DNA of 52,464 bases from an uncultured Shimia sp. (GCF_947498095.1 NZ_CANMJE010000017.1:1-52464), one strand, 5' to 3'. Counted from the stretch's first letter, positions 43,649 to 52,447 are shown. Program-made: numbers and translations. The notes: a model not told the origin generated them from the letters alone.

Positions 43649-44422
43649 ATGAAGCCAGATTCCTTTTTTCCTGAGACGATGGCCCGCGCAATTCGCGCGG
43701 TCGGGACAGCTGACTTCATACAGGAAGTTCTAAATCTGATGCGCACGGTCTGTCTGTTCCAAGGGGCTTTTGTCAACCGATTAAGTTTAAACGAGAGGCC
43801 TGAGCACGTTTATGACAACGTTCGCCAGGAGCGCCGGTCAGTCGTGATTGATCGCTGGTTGGACCGGGCCTGGTTGCTGGATCCTTTTGTCGTTAGCTTT
43901 ATTGGAGGAAGTAACGGGCCGGTCATGGTTCTGCGGGATGTGGCCCCCGACCGATTTTCGAACTCGGACTATTATCGCATTTACTACAAATCTTTAAGGC
44001 TTAGAGATGAGCTATCTGTTTTTGTAAACTTGCCGAACGGAACGCTTTTCTTTTCGCTGGCACCTGCTGACGAGAACAAACGGTTTACCAGAAGGGAAGT
44101 GGACAAGCTGATCGAGCTGCATCCAATTGTCGCCTCACTTTGCGAACAGCATTTTCACCGCAGCCCAAGTGCGGGGCAGATTGACCGAGGTGGCAACGTC
44201 AGTTTTGTCTCGCTTATCAAAAAGGTCTGCCCGGACTTGACCCAAAGAGAAGTCGAGGTTGTTCAAAGCCTTATGCGCGGCCACTCCACACAGTCAGCGG
44301 CCCTTTTGCTGGATGTATCGCCTGCCACCATCAAGGTGCATCGGAAAAATATCTATCGAAAACTGGGTATCTCGTCCCAGTCGGGCTTGTTTTCTATGTT
44401 TTTGCAGACGGTGAACGACTAA
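43649..44422 (+). CDS. LuxR-type transcriptional regulator 2
   Basis: 257 residues from ATG 43649 (TTG 43640 and GTG 43643 are in frame upstream). N-terminal ligand domain of unknown specificity, C-terminal HTH LTQREVEVVQSLMRGHS and SPATIKVHRKNIYRKLGIS. Paralogue of the regulator at 973-1767; both flank polyamine-type importers. In contrast to copy 1 it is co-directional with its importer, 118 bp upstream, with a paired operator-like repeat in between. Confidence 0.86.
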   Translation: MKPDSFFPETMARAIRAVGTADFIQEVLNLMRTVCLFQGAFVNRLSLNERPEHVYDNVRQERRSVVIDRWLDRAWLLDPFVVSFIGGSNGPVMVLRDVAPDRFSNSDYYRIYYKSLRLRDELSVFVNLPNGTLFFSLAPADENKRFTRREVDKLIELHPIVASLCEQHFHRSPSAGQIDRGGNVSFVSLIKKVCPDLTQREVEVVQSLMRGHSTQSAALLLDVSPATIKVHRKNIYRKLGISSQSGLFSMFLQTVND

Positions 44423-44428
44423 GTCGTC

Positions 44429-44470
44429 CTACCCCTAAAGAGGTAGTATGACCCCAGCCCTTTGGAGGTA
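44429..44470. promoter_or_regulatory. paired operator-like repeats before importer system 3
   Basis: CCCTAAAGAGGTA (44433-44445) and CCCTTTGGAGGTA (44458-44470) match at 10 of 13 bases and start 25 bp apart. The first sits in a near-palindrome, CTACCCCTAAAGAGGTAG (44429-44446). This spacing suits two dimers of the adjacent LuxR protein on one face of about 2.4 helix turns. No equivalent was found in front of importer system 1. Confidence 0.45.
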
Positions 44471-44540
44471 TTCACAGGATTGGGGATAGCGCTCTAGTCT
44501 GATTACAATCAACAACACCTTGGGATGCCAGGTTCAGATT

Positions 44541-45602
44541 ATGATCGACGTGAAACATGTGACAAAGCGCTTTGGTGAAGGCCAGACAGCCGTAACAGCA
44601 CTTCGCGACATTTCTTTGACCATTCCCGAGGGCAGTTTTTTCACGCTTTTGGGGCCGTCGGGATGTGGCAAGACAACTTTGTTGCGTTTGATTGCCGGGT
44701 TTGAGCTGCCTACTGAGGGAGAGATCACCCTAGATGGTGACTCAATTGGCCACCTCGCGCCGAATAATCGCCCGGTCAACACGGTTTTTCAAAGCTATGC
44801 ACTGTTCCCCCATATGAGCGTGGCGCGTAATGTGGGTTTCGGCCTCGAGATGCTGAAGCGCCCCAAGGCCGAAATCGAAGCCACAATTCATGAAATGCTA
44901 GAGCTTGTACAACTGGGTGAGTTCGCTTCGCGCAGAGTCGACCAGTTGTCCGGAGGACAACAGCAAAGAGTTGCCTTGGCGCGGGCGCTGGCACCACGTC
45001 CCAAGGTTCTGCTGCTGGATGAGCCGCTATCGGCGCTTGATCTCAAGCTGCGCAAAGGCATGCAAAGTGAACTGAAGCGGTTGCAGAACGAAACTGGGAT
45101 CACCTTTGTTTTTGTCACCCATGATCAGAGCGAAGCGCTGGCTATGTCGGACCAGATTGCAGTGATGTCAGCGGGAGCGGTGCGCCAAGTTGGTACGCCA
45201 GAAGAGATTTACACTGCACCTCAAAGCCGCTTTGTAGCGGACTTTATCGGTGACACAAACATTGTGAGCGCGACGCTGCTGGGGTTTGAAGGGGACAAAG
45301 CCAGCATTCGTTTTGGCGAGGGCACACCACTCACGGTTCAAACTGCCAGTACCTCGCTCAAACCCGGCGCGGTTCACGTGGCCCTGCGCCCTGAAACCAT
45401 TGATGTTGTCGATGAAGGGGCAGACCGTGCCTTGTTACGGGGCGCCGTTGTGGACAGCACTTATTTCGGCGCAGGTTCACAAATGCTGGTGCGTCTAGAT
45501 GATGGCGTTGCCGTACTTGTTCAGGTCGCAACGCCTCGTGCCATCGGTGCGCGGGTCGGCCTCGAGTGTGACACCTCTATGCTGCATGTGCTGGAAGACT
45601 GA
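44541..45602 (+). CDS. potA: polyamine-type ABC importer ATPase (PotA-like), system 3
   Basis: 353 residues from ATG 44541; the frame extends 7 codons upstream without a fitting ribosome site. Walker [10 protein letters not shown] (~40-48), Q-loop FQSYALFPH, signature [15 protein letters not shown], Walker [12 protein letters not shown], switch [13 protein letters not shown] at the end. First gene of an operon of ATPase, two permeases and binding protein. Confidence 0.93.
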   Translation: MIDVKHVTKRFGEGQTAVTALRDISLTIPEGSFFTLLGPSGCGKTTLLRLIAGFELPTEGEITLDGDSIGHLAPNNRPVNTVFQSYALFPHMSVARNVGFGLEMLKRPKAEIEATIHEMLELVQLGEFASRRVDQLSGGQQQRVALARALAPRPKVLLLDEPLSALDLKLRKGMQSELKRLQNETGITFVFVTHDQSEALAMSDQIAVMSAGAVRQVGTPEEIYTAPQSRFVADFIGDTNIVSATLLGFEGDKASIRFGEGTPLTVQTASTSLKPGAVHVALRPETIDVVDEGADRALLRGAVVDSTYFGAGSQMLVRLDDGVAVLVQVATPRAIGARVGLECDTSMLHVLED

Positions 45603-46558
45603 TGAGCAGCGCAGTGCATATTCCCTCAACAGACGCGGCAACTTCGTTGCGCGCAGCTCAGGCCGCGCGGGCCCGGCAAGCGCGCCGAACGCGCCTGTTT
45701 CTGCTGGCGCCGGCTCTTGGGGTCATCGGAGTTTTTGGCCTGTTTCCCCTATCCATCGCGCTGGTTTACTCGTTCTTAGAGCCGGGAACCTATGGCGGGG
45801 TCGAATGGGTTTTTTCGTATGATGCCTATGTCCAGTTCCTGTTCGAACGCGATATCTTTGATGACACGCTGGCATTCAACAGCGCCTATCTGCAAATCTT
45901 TGGCCGTTCATTCGGGCTTGCTGTCACAACGATGATCGGCACCCTGATATTGGGTTTTCCGGTGGCTTACTTCATCGCCGCGCGCCCACCTGAGCAACGC
46001 AACTTCTGGCTTTTTGCAATCACCTTGCCATTCTGGACCAACCTGTTGATCCGCACCTATTCGATGCTGCTGATCGTACGCGACGAAGGCTTTGTGAACC
46101 TGATGCTCATGAAGATTGGCTTCATCGATAAACCACTGGAGATGCTCTACACCGATGGCGCTGTTCTGGCCGGGCTGATCTATAGCTACCTGCCCTTCAT
46201 GATCCTGCCGATCTATGCCTCGCTTGAAAAGTTCGACTTTTCCCTGCTTGAGGCCGGGCATGATCTCTATGCCTCGCGCACACAGGTGTTTCGCCACATC
46301 ATCGTGCCGATCACCCGTCCGGGTATCATTGCCGGATGCGTATTGGTGCTGATCCCGGCGTTGGGGGCATACATTACACCAGAATTGCTTGGCGGCGGAA
46401 AGAAGCTGATGATTGGCAACCTGATCGCGTTGCAATTCGGGTCGGGGCGGAACTGGCCCTTTGGCGCTGCGGCAGCCTTGATCCTGATGGCTGTCGTGCT
46501 GATCGCGCTGTTGATCAGCCTGCGGGCGGGTTCGTCGAAGGAAGGTGGTCATGACTAA
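45602..46558 (+). CDS. potB: polyamine-type ABC permease (PotB-like), system 3
   Basis: 318 residues, longer than its two homologues because of a ~30-residue N-terminal extension rich in Ala/Arg. Membrane segments begin at RLFLLAPALGVIGVFGLFPL. EAA loop EAGHDLYASRTQVFRHIIVP. Starts within the ATPase stop (TGATG), so it is coupled. Confidence 0.92.
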   Translation: MSSAVHIPSTDAATSLRAAQAARARQARRTRLFLLAPALGVIGVFGLFPLSIALVYSFLEPGTYGGVEWVFSYDAYVQFLFERDIFDDTLAFNSAYLQIFGRSFGLAVTTMIGTLILGFPVAYFIAARPPEQRNFWLFAITLPFWTNLLIRTYSMLLIVRDEGFVNLMLMKIGFIDKPLEMLYTDGAVLAGLIYSYLPFMILPIYASLEKFDFSLLEAGHDLYASRTQVFRHIIVPITRPGIIAGCVLVLIPALGAYITPELLGGGKKLMIGNLIALQFGSGRNWPFGAAAALILMAVVLIALLISLRAGSSKEGGHD

Positions 46559-47381
46559 GTTTTTGTCCCTCTTCCGCCGTTCAACTGGGTCACGCGAACT
46601 GCGCCGCCAACCGCTGTTCACCGGCATGTCTTGGTTGGTACTGGTGTTCCTTTACGCCCCGATTGCAGTGCTGGTTGTGTTCTCGTTCAACGATAATCGG
46701 TCCGTTGTACGCTGGACTGAGTTTTCATTGCGTTGGTACGCCGCAGCATTGGAAAATGACGACATTCGCCGCTCGGCCATGATCTCGATTCAGGTCGCGC
46801 TGACGGCCACTATTTTTTCTACCGTCATTGCAACGATGGCGGCACTGGCCACCACGCGTGGTGGGGTTTACCGCGGGCGTGCCGCTGCGATTGCGCTGAT
46901 CAACCAACCCCTGATGATTCCAGAAATCGTCACGGCGATTGCGACGCTTGCGTTCTTTTCGATCCTGCGCCAGTTGACCGGTGTCACAGGAATTGGCTGG
47001 CTGATTTTGGCCCACACTGTGTTCTGTGTTCCCTTTGCTTACATGCCGATCCGCGCGCGTCTTTCGGACATGTCTGTCACCTACGAGGCCGCAGCCGCTG
47101 ATCTCTATGCGTCGCCTTGGCAGGCATTCCGCCATGTGACCTTGCCGCTACTGATGCCCGGCGTCATGGCCGGGGCGATGCTGGCCTTTGTGGTCTCGCT
47201 GGACGACGTGATCATCACATTGCTGGTTGCGGGTCCGGGTGAAACAACCCTGCCGATCTACATTCTCGGCCAGATCCGCCGCGGTGTGACACCCGAGGTC
47301 AATGCGGTTTCAACCATACTGATTGGCCTCACTGTCGCCATGGTCACTCTGACCTTCTTTTTGCAACGCAAACAAAAATAA
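46551..47381 (+). CDS. potC: polyamine-type ABC permease (PotC-like), system 3
   Basis: 276 residues from ATG 46551, eight bases inside the preceding gene. First membrane segment SWLVLVFLYAPIAVLVVFSFN as in PotC; EAA loop EAAAADLYASPWQAFRHVTLP-like (EAA as in the canonical motif). Second inner-membrane channel subunit. Confidence 0.92.
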   Translation: MTKFLSLFRRSTGSRELRRQPLFTGMSWLVLVFLYAPIAVLVVFSFNDNRSVVRWTEFSLRWYAAALENDDIRRSAMISIQVALTATIFSTVIATMAALATTRGGVYRGRAAAIALINQPLMIPEIVTAIATLAFFSILRQLTGVTGIGWLILAHTVFCVPFAYMPIRARLSDMSVTYEAAAADLYASPWQAFRHVTLPLLMPGVMAGAMLAFVVSLDDVIITLLVAGPGETTLPIYILGQIRRGVTPEVNAVSTILIGLTVAMVTLTFFLQRKQK

Positions 47382-47432
47382 CCAGAAGCCCGCATCAGCG
47401 CGGGACACCCAAACACTCAACGGAGGACTAAA

Positions 47433-48464
47433 ATGAAACTCTCACTACTCAAAAGTGCCGCTGTCTCGGCCCTGGCGCTCAGCGCCGTCGCTGCTCATGC
47501 GGAAGGCAAACTCAATATCTACAACTGGGGCAACTACACAAATCCCGAGATGATTGAGAAGTTTGAAGCCCAGCATGGCATCGAAGTGACCCTGGATGGT
47601 TATGACAGTAATGAAACCATGCTCGCCAAGGTGAAAGAAGGTAACACTGGCTACGATGTCGTTGTGCCCGGTGACTACATGATCGCGATCATGGTCGGCG
47701 AAGGCCTTCTGGCCGAGATCAACGCCAGTGAAATGGACAATTTCAAGAACATGGACCCCAACTGGGTCGATGTTTACTGGGATCCGGGCCGCAAGTATTC
47801 GGTTCCTTACCAGTGGGGCACCACCAGCTTCACTGTCGACAGCGAGATCTATAGTGGCGACATCAACACGCTCGGCCTGATCTTTGACGCACCAGAAGAG
47901 CTTAAGGGGCGCATCAACATGCTCAACGACATGAATGATGTGATCAACGCAGGCCTGCGGTATCTCGGGTATCCGCGCTGCAACTCGAACCCGGACCAGA
48001 TGAAAGAGTTGCTGACGCTCTTGACCGACGCAAAGGCAGATTGGCGCACGATGGACTATGCGGTGATCGAAAAGCTGACATCCAAGGATGTAGACCTGTC
48101 GCAAAGCTGGAATGGTGCTGCGATGCGCGCGCGTGCAGATCGTCCTTCTCTGAAGTATGCCTATCCGAAAGAAGGCTTCACAGGCTGGATGGACAATGTT
48201 GCCGTTTTGGCAGATGCGCCAAACATGGAGAACGCCAAGCTGTTCGTGAATTTCATGATGGATCCGGAAAACGCTGCGATGACATCTAACTTTGCGCGGT
48301 ATGCAAACGGCGTTCTCGGGTCCGAAGCGTTCATGGATGCCGAAATGCTAAGTGCGCCTGAGATCGTGATGCCGGCAGATGCTCCGGTTCCGGATTTTGT
48401 CAAACCATGCGATCAGGACGTAGTTGATCTGTACAACAAGGTCTGGACGCGCCTGAAGCAATAA
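47433..48464 (+). CDS. potD: polyamine-type ABC substrate-binding protein (PotD/F-like), system 3
   Basis: 343 residues; Sec signal LLKSAAVSALALSAVAAHAE (~5-24). The mature start LNIYNWGNYTNPEMIEKFE is very PotD-like, with YDSNETMLAKVKEG and VPYQWGTTSFTV. Strong ribosome site (CGGAGGA). A terminator hairpin follows about 20 bp after the stop, so high expression is likely and the hydrolase downstream may rely on read-through or its own promoter. Confidence 0.93.
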   Translation: MKLSLLKSAAVSALALSAVAAHAEGKLNIYNWGNYTNPEMIEKFEAQHGIEVTLDGYDSNETMLAKVKEGNTGYDVVVPGDYMIAIMVGEGLLAEINASEMDNFKNMDPNWVDVYWDPGRKYSVPYQWGTTSFTVDSEIYSGDINTLGLIFDAPEELKGRINMLNDMNDVINAGLRYLGYPRCNSNPDQMKELLTLLTDAKADWRTMDYAVIEKLTSKDVDLSQSWNGAAMRARADRPSLKYAYPKEGFTGWMDNVAVLADAPNMENAKLFVNFMMDPENAAMTSNFARYANGVLGSEAFMDAEMLSAPEIVMPADAPVPDFVKPCDQDVVDLYNKVWTRLKQ

Positions 48465-48483
48465 GGCCGGCACACCGCTCTTG

Positions 48484-48513
48484 TGGCGGTCCTTTAACGG
48501 ACCGTCACTTTTT
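48484..48513 (+). terminator. Rho-independent terminator after importer system 3
   Basis: TGGCGGTCC (48484-48492) and GGACCGTCA (48499-48507) pair over nine positions with one G-U, loop TTTAAC, then CTTTTTC. Located 20 bp after the binding-protein stop and 58 bp before the hydrolase start. Confidence 0.75.
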
Positions 48514-48570
48514 CTGAATTCTCCACCCTGACTGCGTCTTGCTTTGAGACGCCCTGCGGGAGCATGCAAA

Positions 48571-49791
48571 ATGCACAACAGCAAGCCTGGCACCTGGCCC
48601 AAGACAGCGCGCGAGATCGGCATTATGCAGGGTTTCCCGCCCCCTCCGGAAAAATGCCCGTCACTGGACAACTGGGATTTGGCGCCATTTAACCGCTGGT
48701 CTTTTCAGAACATGCGCAGCCTGTTTCCAACTGTGGATGTGGCTGCGGGCAGCGGTGTCCGGGATCTGCCGAACGCCCCCGAAAACCTGCCCGATATTTC
48801 GTTCAGTTCGTTTGACAACCGCCACATGTCGATTTCAGACTGGCTCGCTGAAAGTTACACCGACGGTTTTCTGGTGCTCAAAGCGGGGCAGATTGTTGCT
48901 GAAACCTATGCCAATGACTTCACATCCTCCGTCGCGCATCTTGGGCAATCTGTGTCGAAATCGCTCGTCGGAACACTTGCCGGGATTTTACACCACGAGG
49001 GATTGCTTGATCTCGCTGCACCGCTTTCTGACATTGTTCCCGAGCTGTCGGCCTGCGGTTATGCGGCGTGTACGGTAGATCAGGCGCTAGATATGCAATC
49101 CGGTGTACGCTTTACCGAAGACTATGGTCTGCCGGGCAGCGATATGACACGGGTCGATGTTGCCTCGGGCTGGCGCCCGCTGCGCAAGGGCGAGATTAAG
49201 CCAACAATCCGCGACGTTATCCTGACGCTGCCCCAAGAGTGGCCGCATGGACAGAAATTCTCCTACCGCTCAATCGAAACCGATGTCATCGCCTGGGCAC
49301 TGGAACGCGTTACCGATCAGGACCTGGCCACGCTTTTGTCCAGTCGGATCTGGCAAAAAATTGGCGCGCAACACCCCGGGTTCTTTACGGTCGATGATGC
49401 GGGCACCGCGCTGGCAGATGGCGGTTACAGTGCAACGTTGCGCGATTACAGTCGATTTGCGCTAATGGTCGCAAATGGTGGGCGTGTAGGCGATGAACAG
49501 GTTGTGCCGCAAGCCTGGATAGACGGAATTTGCGGCGGAGCAGATCCGTCAAAACATGGCGACCCTTATGACCTGTTGTCCCCAGGCGGCGCCTACCGCA
49601 GATTTTGGTGGGTCCATGCGCCAAACCGGGGCGTCTTAATGGCGCGCGGCGTTTTTGGGCAATTGGCCTTCATTGATACGAGTGCAGATGTCGTGGTGGT
49701 CAAATTGTCAAGCTGGCCTGACTATTTGATCCAATCCTATAGCCACGATGCTGTGCGCGCCTGCGAGGCAATCGTCCGCGCCATTCGTTGA
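48571..49791 (+). CDS. serine hydrolase of the beta-lactamase/6-aminohexanoate-dimer-hydrolase type
   Basis: 406 residues from ATG 48571. The catalytic SxxK reads SVSK (Ser127-Lys130), the expected Tyr lies in FSYRSIETDVIAW (~225), a strand with GVFGQLAFID near the end. Class C beta-lactamase-fold enzymes of this subtype (NylB-like) cleave linear amides. No signal peptide, so it works in the cytoplasm, after import. Placement directly behind importer system 3 suggests it hydrolyses the amide-containing compound taken up (inference). An esterase function is the main alternative. Confidence 0.85.
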   Translation: MHNSKPGTWPKTAREIGIMQGFPPPPEKCPSLDNWDLAPFNRWSFQNMRSLFPTVDVAAGSGVRDLPNAPENLPDISFSSFDNRHMSISDWLAESYTDGFLVLKAGQIVAETYANDFTSSVAHLGQSVSKSLVGTLAGILHHEGLLDLAAPLSDIVPELSACGYAACTVDQALDMQSGVRFTEDYGLPGSDMTRVDVASGWRPLRKGEIKPTIRDVILTLPQEWPHGQKFSYRSIETDVIAWALERVTDQDLATLLSSRIWQKIGAQHPGFFTVDDAGTALADGGYSATLRDYSRFALMVANGGRVGDEQVVPQAWIDGICGGADPSKHGDPYDLLSPGGAYRRFWWVHAPNRGVLMARGVFGQLAFIDTSADVVVVKLSSWPDYLIQSYSHDAVRACEAIVRAIR

Positions 49792-50012
49792 CGCCGCAGC
49801 CCACCCGCATCACCCACTGTGTTGTTGAGAAAAAACAGACCAGAACTCGCATAAGCTGATGCAAAAAAGCCAATTTGGGAACGCTATCCGTCGTTTATCT
49901 CAATCCGCCACCATCCCGGAGAGCTGTCGTTATAGGAATGTGACCGCGGAGTGAAAGCCTTGTCATCAGTCTTGTCAAAGGCACCCACTAACAGGGCAAC
50001 AACTGGCCCGTC

Positions 50013-50829
50013 GGTGATGTCAGAGGAAACTCGGTTGTGAAGGGCAGGGTGCCGATCTAGCCTTCGTTCATGACAAAACGCTCACCATTTCTCTACTTCA
50101 AAACCAGCTCAGAAATTATTCGCCTGGCGGTGATGATGTATGTTCGATTTCCGCTGTCACTTCGCAATGTAGAGGACCTGCTGGATTTGCGGTTCATTGA
50201 TGTAAGCCACGAAACTATCCGGTTCTGGTGGAACAGATTTGGCGCACTGTTCGCTGACGAAATTGGCAGGAAACGGGTCGGCCAGATGCAGTCTTACTCG
50301 AACTGGCGTTGGCACCTCGACGAGGTTTTTGAAAAAATATACGGCGTCCAGCATTATCTTTGGCGGGCGGTCGATCACGAAGGTGAGGTGCTGGACAGTT
50401 ACGTCACGAAACGCCGGGACCGCAACGCAGCCCTTAAACTCTTAAAGAAAATGATGAAAAGTATGGGCCTCCGGAAGTCATCGTGACCGACAAACTACGA
50501 TCTTAGGGCGCCGCGCTGAACGCTATCGGAAGTATTGCCAGACAAGAAACAGGGCGCTGGAAAAACAATCGATCCGAGAATTCACACCTACCTTTTCGAA
50601 GGCGAGAGCGAGCCATGCTCCGCTTTCGTCGTATGCGAAGTTTGCAGAAACTTGTTTACATTCACGCTTCCGTTTTCAACAACTTCAATCAAGGCCGCAG
50701 CCTCTCAAAACGAATCCACATAAAATTGAACCGAACCGCTGCTCTTGCCGAGTGGCGCGGTTTCTGCTCGACATAAAGGGCAGTGATGTTGACCTACAAG
50801 AGACGAGTTCGAATTGGTCTGACACCACC
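50013..50829 (+). mobile_element. IS6-family insertion sequence, copy 7
   Basis: 817 bp, one base short because of a deletion in the transposase. Left end GGTGATGTCAGA, right end (other strand) GGTGGTGTCAGA. Flanks GGCCCGTC and TTGTGGGT do not match. It closes the importer-3 cassette and truncates an ArsR-type gene on its right. Confidence 0.87.
50070..50776 (+). pseudogene. IS6-family transposase, copy 7 (frameshift and nonsense)
   Basis: ATG at 50070, first Asp intact (WHLDEVFEKIYG), then a one-base deletion near 50460 shifts the frame, ending after 138 residues at 50486. In the original frame a further TAG replaces TAT at the SYG codon after VTDKLR. The remaining sequence to 50776 aligns with the C-terminal part of the other copies. 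Confidence 0.85.
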
Positions 50830-50831
50830 TT

Positions 50832-51014
50832 GTGGGTTACATCCAAGAAAAGGCGAAACTATCTCAACCAACAATCTCGAACTAAATGGGGTTGTTGAAG
50901 CAAGCAGGTTTAGTTATCGCAGAACGGCACGGTCAGTGGACTTTCTACCGGCGAGATGAAGAAACCATTCGAGCCTTCGTTGCCGCTTTCCAAAGCGAAC
51001 TGATGACCCCGTAA
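50832..51014 (+). pseudogene. ArsR-family regulator, C-terminal stump cut by IS copy 7
   Basis: The frame enters from the right edge of IS copy 7: VGYIQEKAKLSQPTISN, a TAA, then MGLLKQAGLVIAERHGQWTF and YRRDEETIRAFVAAFQ to the stop at 51012. That is the recognition helix (SQPTISNH in relatives) and wing of ArsR/SmtB regulators; the histidine codon after SN is replaced by TAA. It may once have regulated the flavin reductase that follows by 76 bp. Confidence 0.65.
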
Positions 51015-51090
51015 CCAAAAATTGGTCACAAACGAATGTGCTTTTCACAGAAGAAGTGAAATATCGAAATACATCGATGGAGATGGTTTT

Positions 51091-52296
51091 ATGAGAACGT
51101 ATGTCCCCGCAGCAAAAACCATACTGGCTCAGCCGCTCGACTTGCCCTGTGGCGCCCAACTCAAAAATCGACTGATCAAGGCGGCTATGTCGGACAGCCT
51201 AGGAGACGGAGAGGGAAATCCCACGCAAACTCAGATGAGGCTATACGAAAGATGGGCTGAAGGAGGGGCTGCATTGACCATCATAGGCGAAGTGCAGACC
51301 ACCCCGGACTTTCCGGAGAAACCGGGCAACCTCGTACTTGCGCTCGGGGCGAACACTACGATGTTGCAAAAACTTGCAACGCGGGGATCGGTTAATAACG
51401 CGGATATCTGGCCTCAGCTCGGTCATGCAGGGGCTCTTTCACATGGGCCGATAAGTAAGCCTAAAGGGCCGTCATCTCTCAATGTCTCTGGTCTTCGTTG
51501 TGAGGGTATGGCGCTTGCAGAAATCGAAGAGTTGCCTGAAAATTACGCACGCGCCGCAGCCCTTGCTAGAAAAGTCGGATTCAAAGGCGTCCAAATTCAT
51601 GCAGGGCACGGCTTCCTGTTCAGCCAATTTCTGTCGCCGTTGTTCAATCACAGGACGGATGCCTACGGAGGCTCTGTAGCGGGGCGTTTTCGGGTCATCG
51701 CAGAGACAATACACGCAGTGCGACACGCCGTCGGGGAAGCCTTCCCGATTGGAATCAGGATCAATGCTACGGACAAGTTGGTCGGCGGCTTGACCGAAGA
51801 CGAGGCCCTTCAAGTCGTTCGATTACTCGATCGCACTTCCATTGACCTGATTGACGTGAGCGGTGGCACCTATTTCCCGGGCGCACCATCCAGCTCCGAT
51901 AGTGCGGCCGGGTCGGGCCCCTACTTTCTTAGTTTTGCCAAACGCGCAAAGGCAATCACATCTATTCCGATCATGCTGACGGGCGGTTTCAAAACCCGCG
52001 AAGAGGCTGTGTCGGCTATAGATACTGGCACGGCGGATGCCGTCGGTCTTGCACGATCCATGGTTCTGGACCCTGCACTTCCAAACAATTGGTTAGGCGA
52101 ACCACACAACGATCCGAAGTTTCCTAGATTTGATGCTACAGTGCCCGGTGGTGTCACTGCTTGGTACTCTATGCGACTTACAGCGCTTGGAGAGGATAAC
52201 GAGACAAGCTTTAAGCAAAGCCTCCCTGCTGCATTAGAGGCATACGAAGCCCGGGACGCCGAACGCTGCACCAGATGGCAGGAAAAGTTCTCATAG
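51091..52296 (+). CDS. NADH:flavin oxidoreductase (old yellow enzyme family)
   Basis: 401 residues from ATG 51091, which has GGAGATGG upstream; the frame extends to 51022. TIM-barrel OYE: N-terminal KNRLIKAAMSDSLGDGEGN-like FMN-binding start, QLGHAGALSHGP, then the family signature IHAGHGFLFSQFLSPLFN and RTDAYGGS, and late MLTGGF/VGLARS phosphate-binding loops. No C-terminal FAD/NAD domain, so it is of the simple OYE size. Reduces an activated C=C bond. It stands next to the ArsR stump and outside the IS-bounded cassettes. Confidence 0.88.
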   Translation: MRTYVPAAKTILAQPLDLPCGAQLKNRLIKAAMSDSLGDGEGNPTQTQMRLYERWAEGGAALTIIGEVQTTPDFPEKPGNLVLALGANTTMLQKLATRGSVNNADIWPQLGHAGALSHGPISKPKGPSSLNVSGLRCEGMALAEIEELPENYARAAALARKVGFKGVQIHAGHGFLFSQFLSPLFNHRTDAYGGSVAGRFRVIAETIHAVRHAVGEAFPIGIRINATDKLVGGLTEDEALQVVRLLDRTSIDLIDVSGGTYFPGAPSSSDSAAGSGPYFLSFAKRAKAITSIPIMLTGGFKTREEAVSAIDTGTADAVGLARSMVLDPALPNNWLGEPHNDPKFPRFDATVPGGVTAWYSMRLTALGEDNETSFKQSLPAALEAYEARDAERCTRWQEKFS

Positions 52297-52447
52297 GCAG
52301 AAAACAGACCTTGGCACACCTCACAGCGAATGACTGTTCTCCGCACAAAATGACGAATGCTGCGTCGCGGTCCAATGCCCGCATTGTCCGGCGGTTTCAA
52401 CGGGTCGACGTAACACTTTAATCTTTTGGAAAGATGGAGTGTTGATC

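Noticed and set aside
7716..50829. Matching 8-bp target duplications between the outer flanks of neighbouring IS copies
   Set aside because: All left and right flanking octamers were compared, directly and as reverse complements for the right flanks; apart from the partial match at copy 5 none agree.
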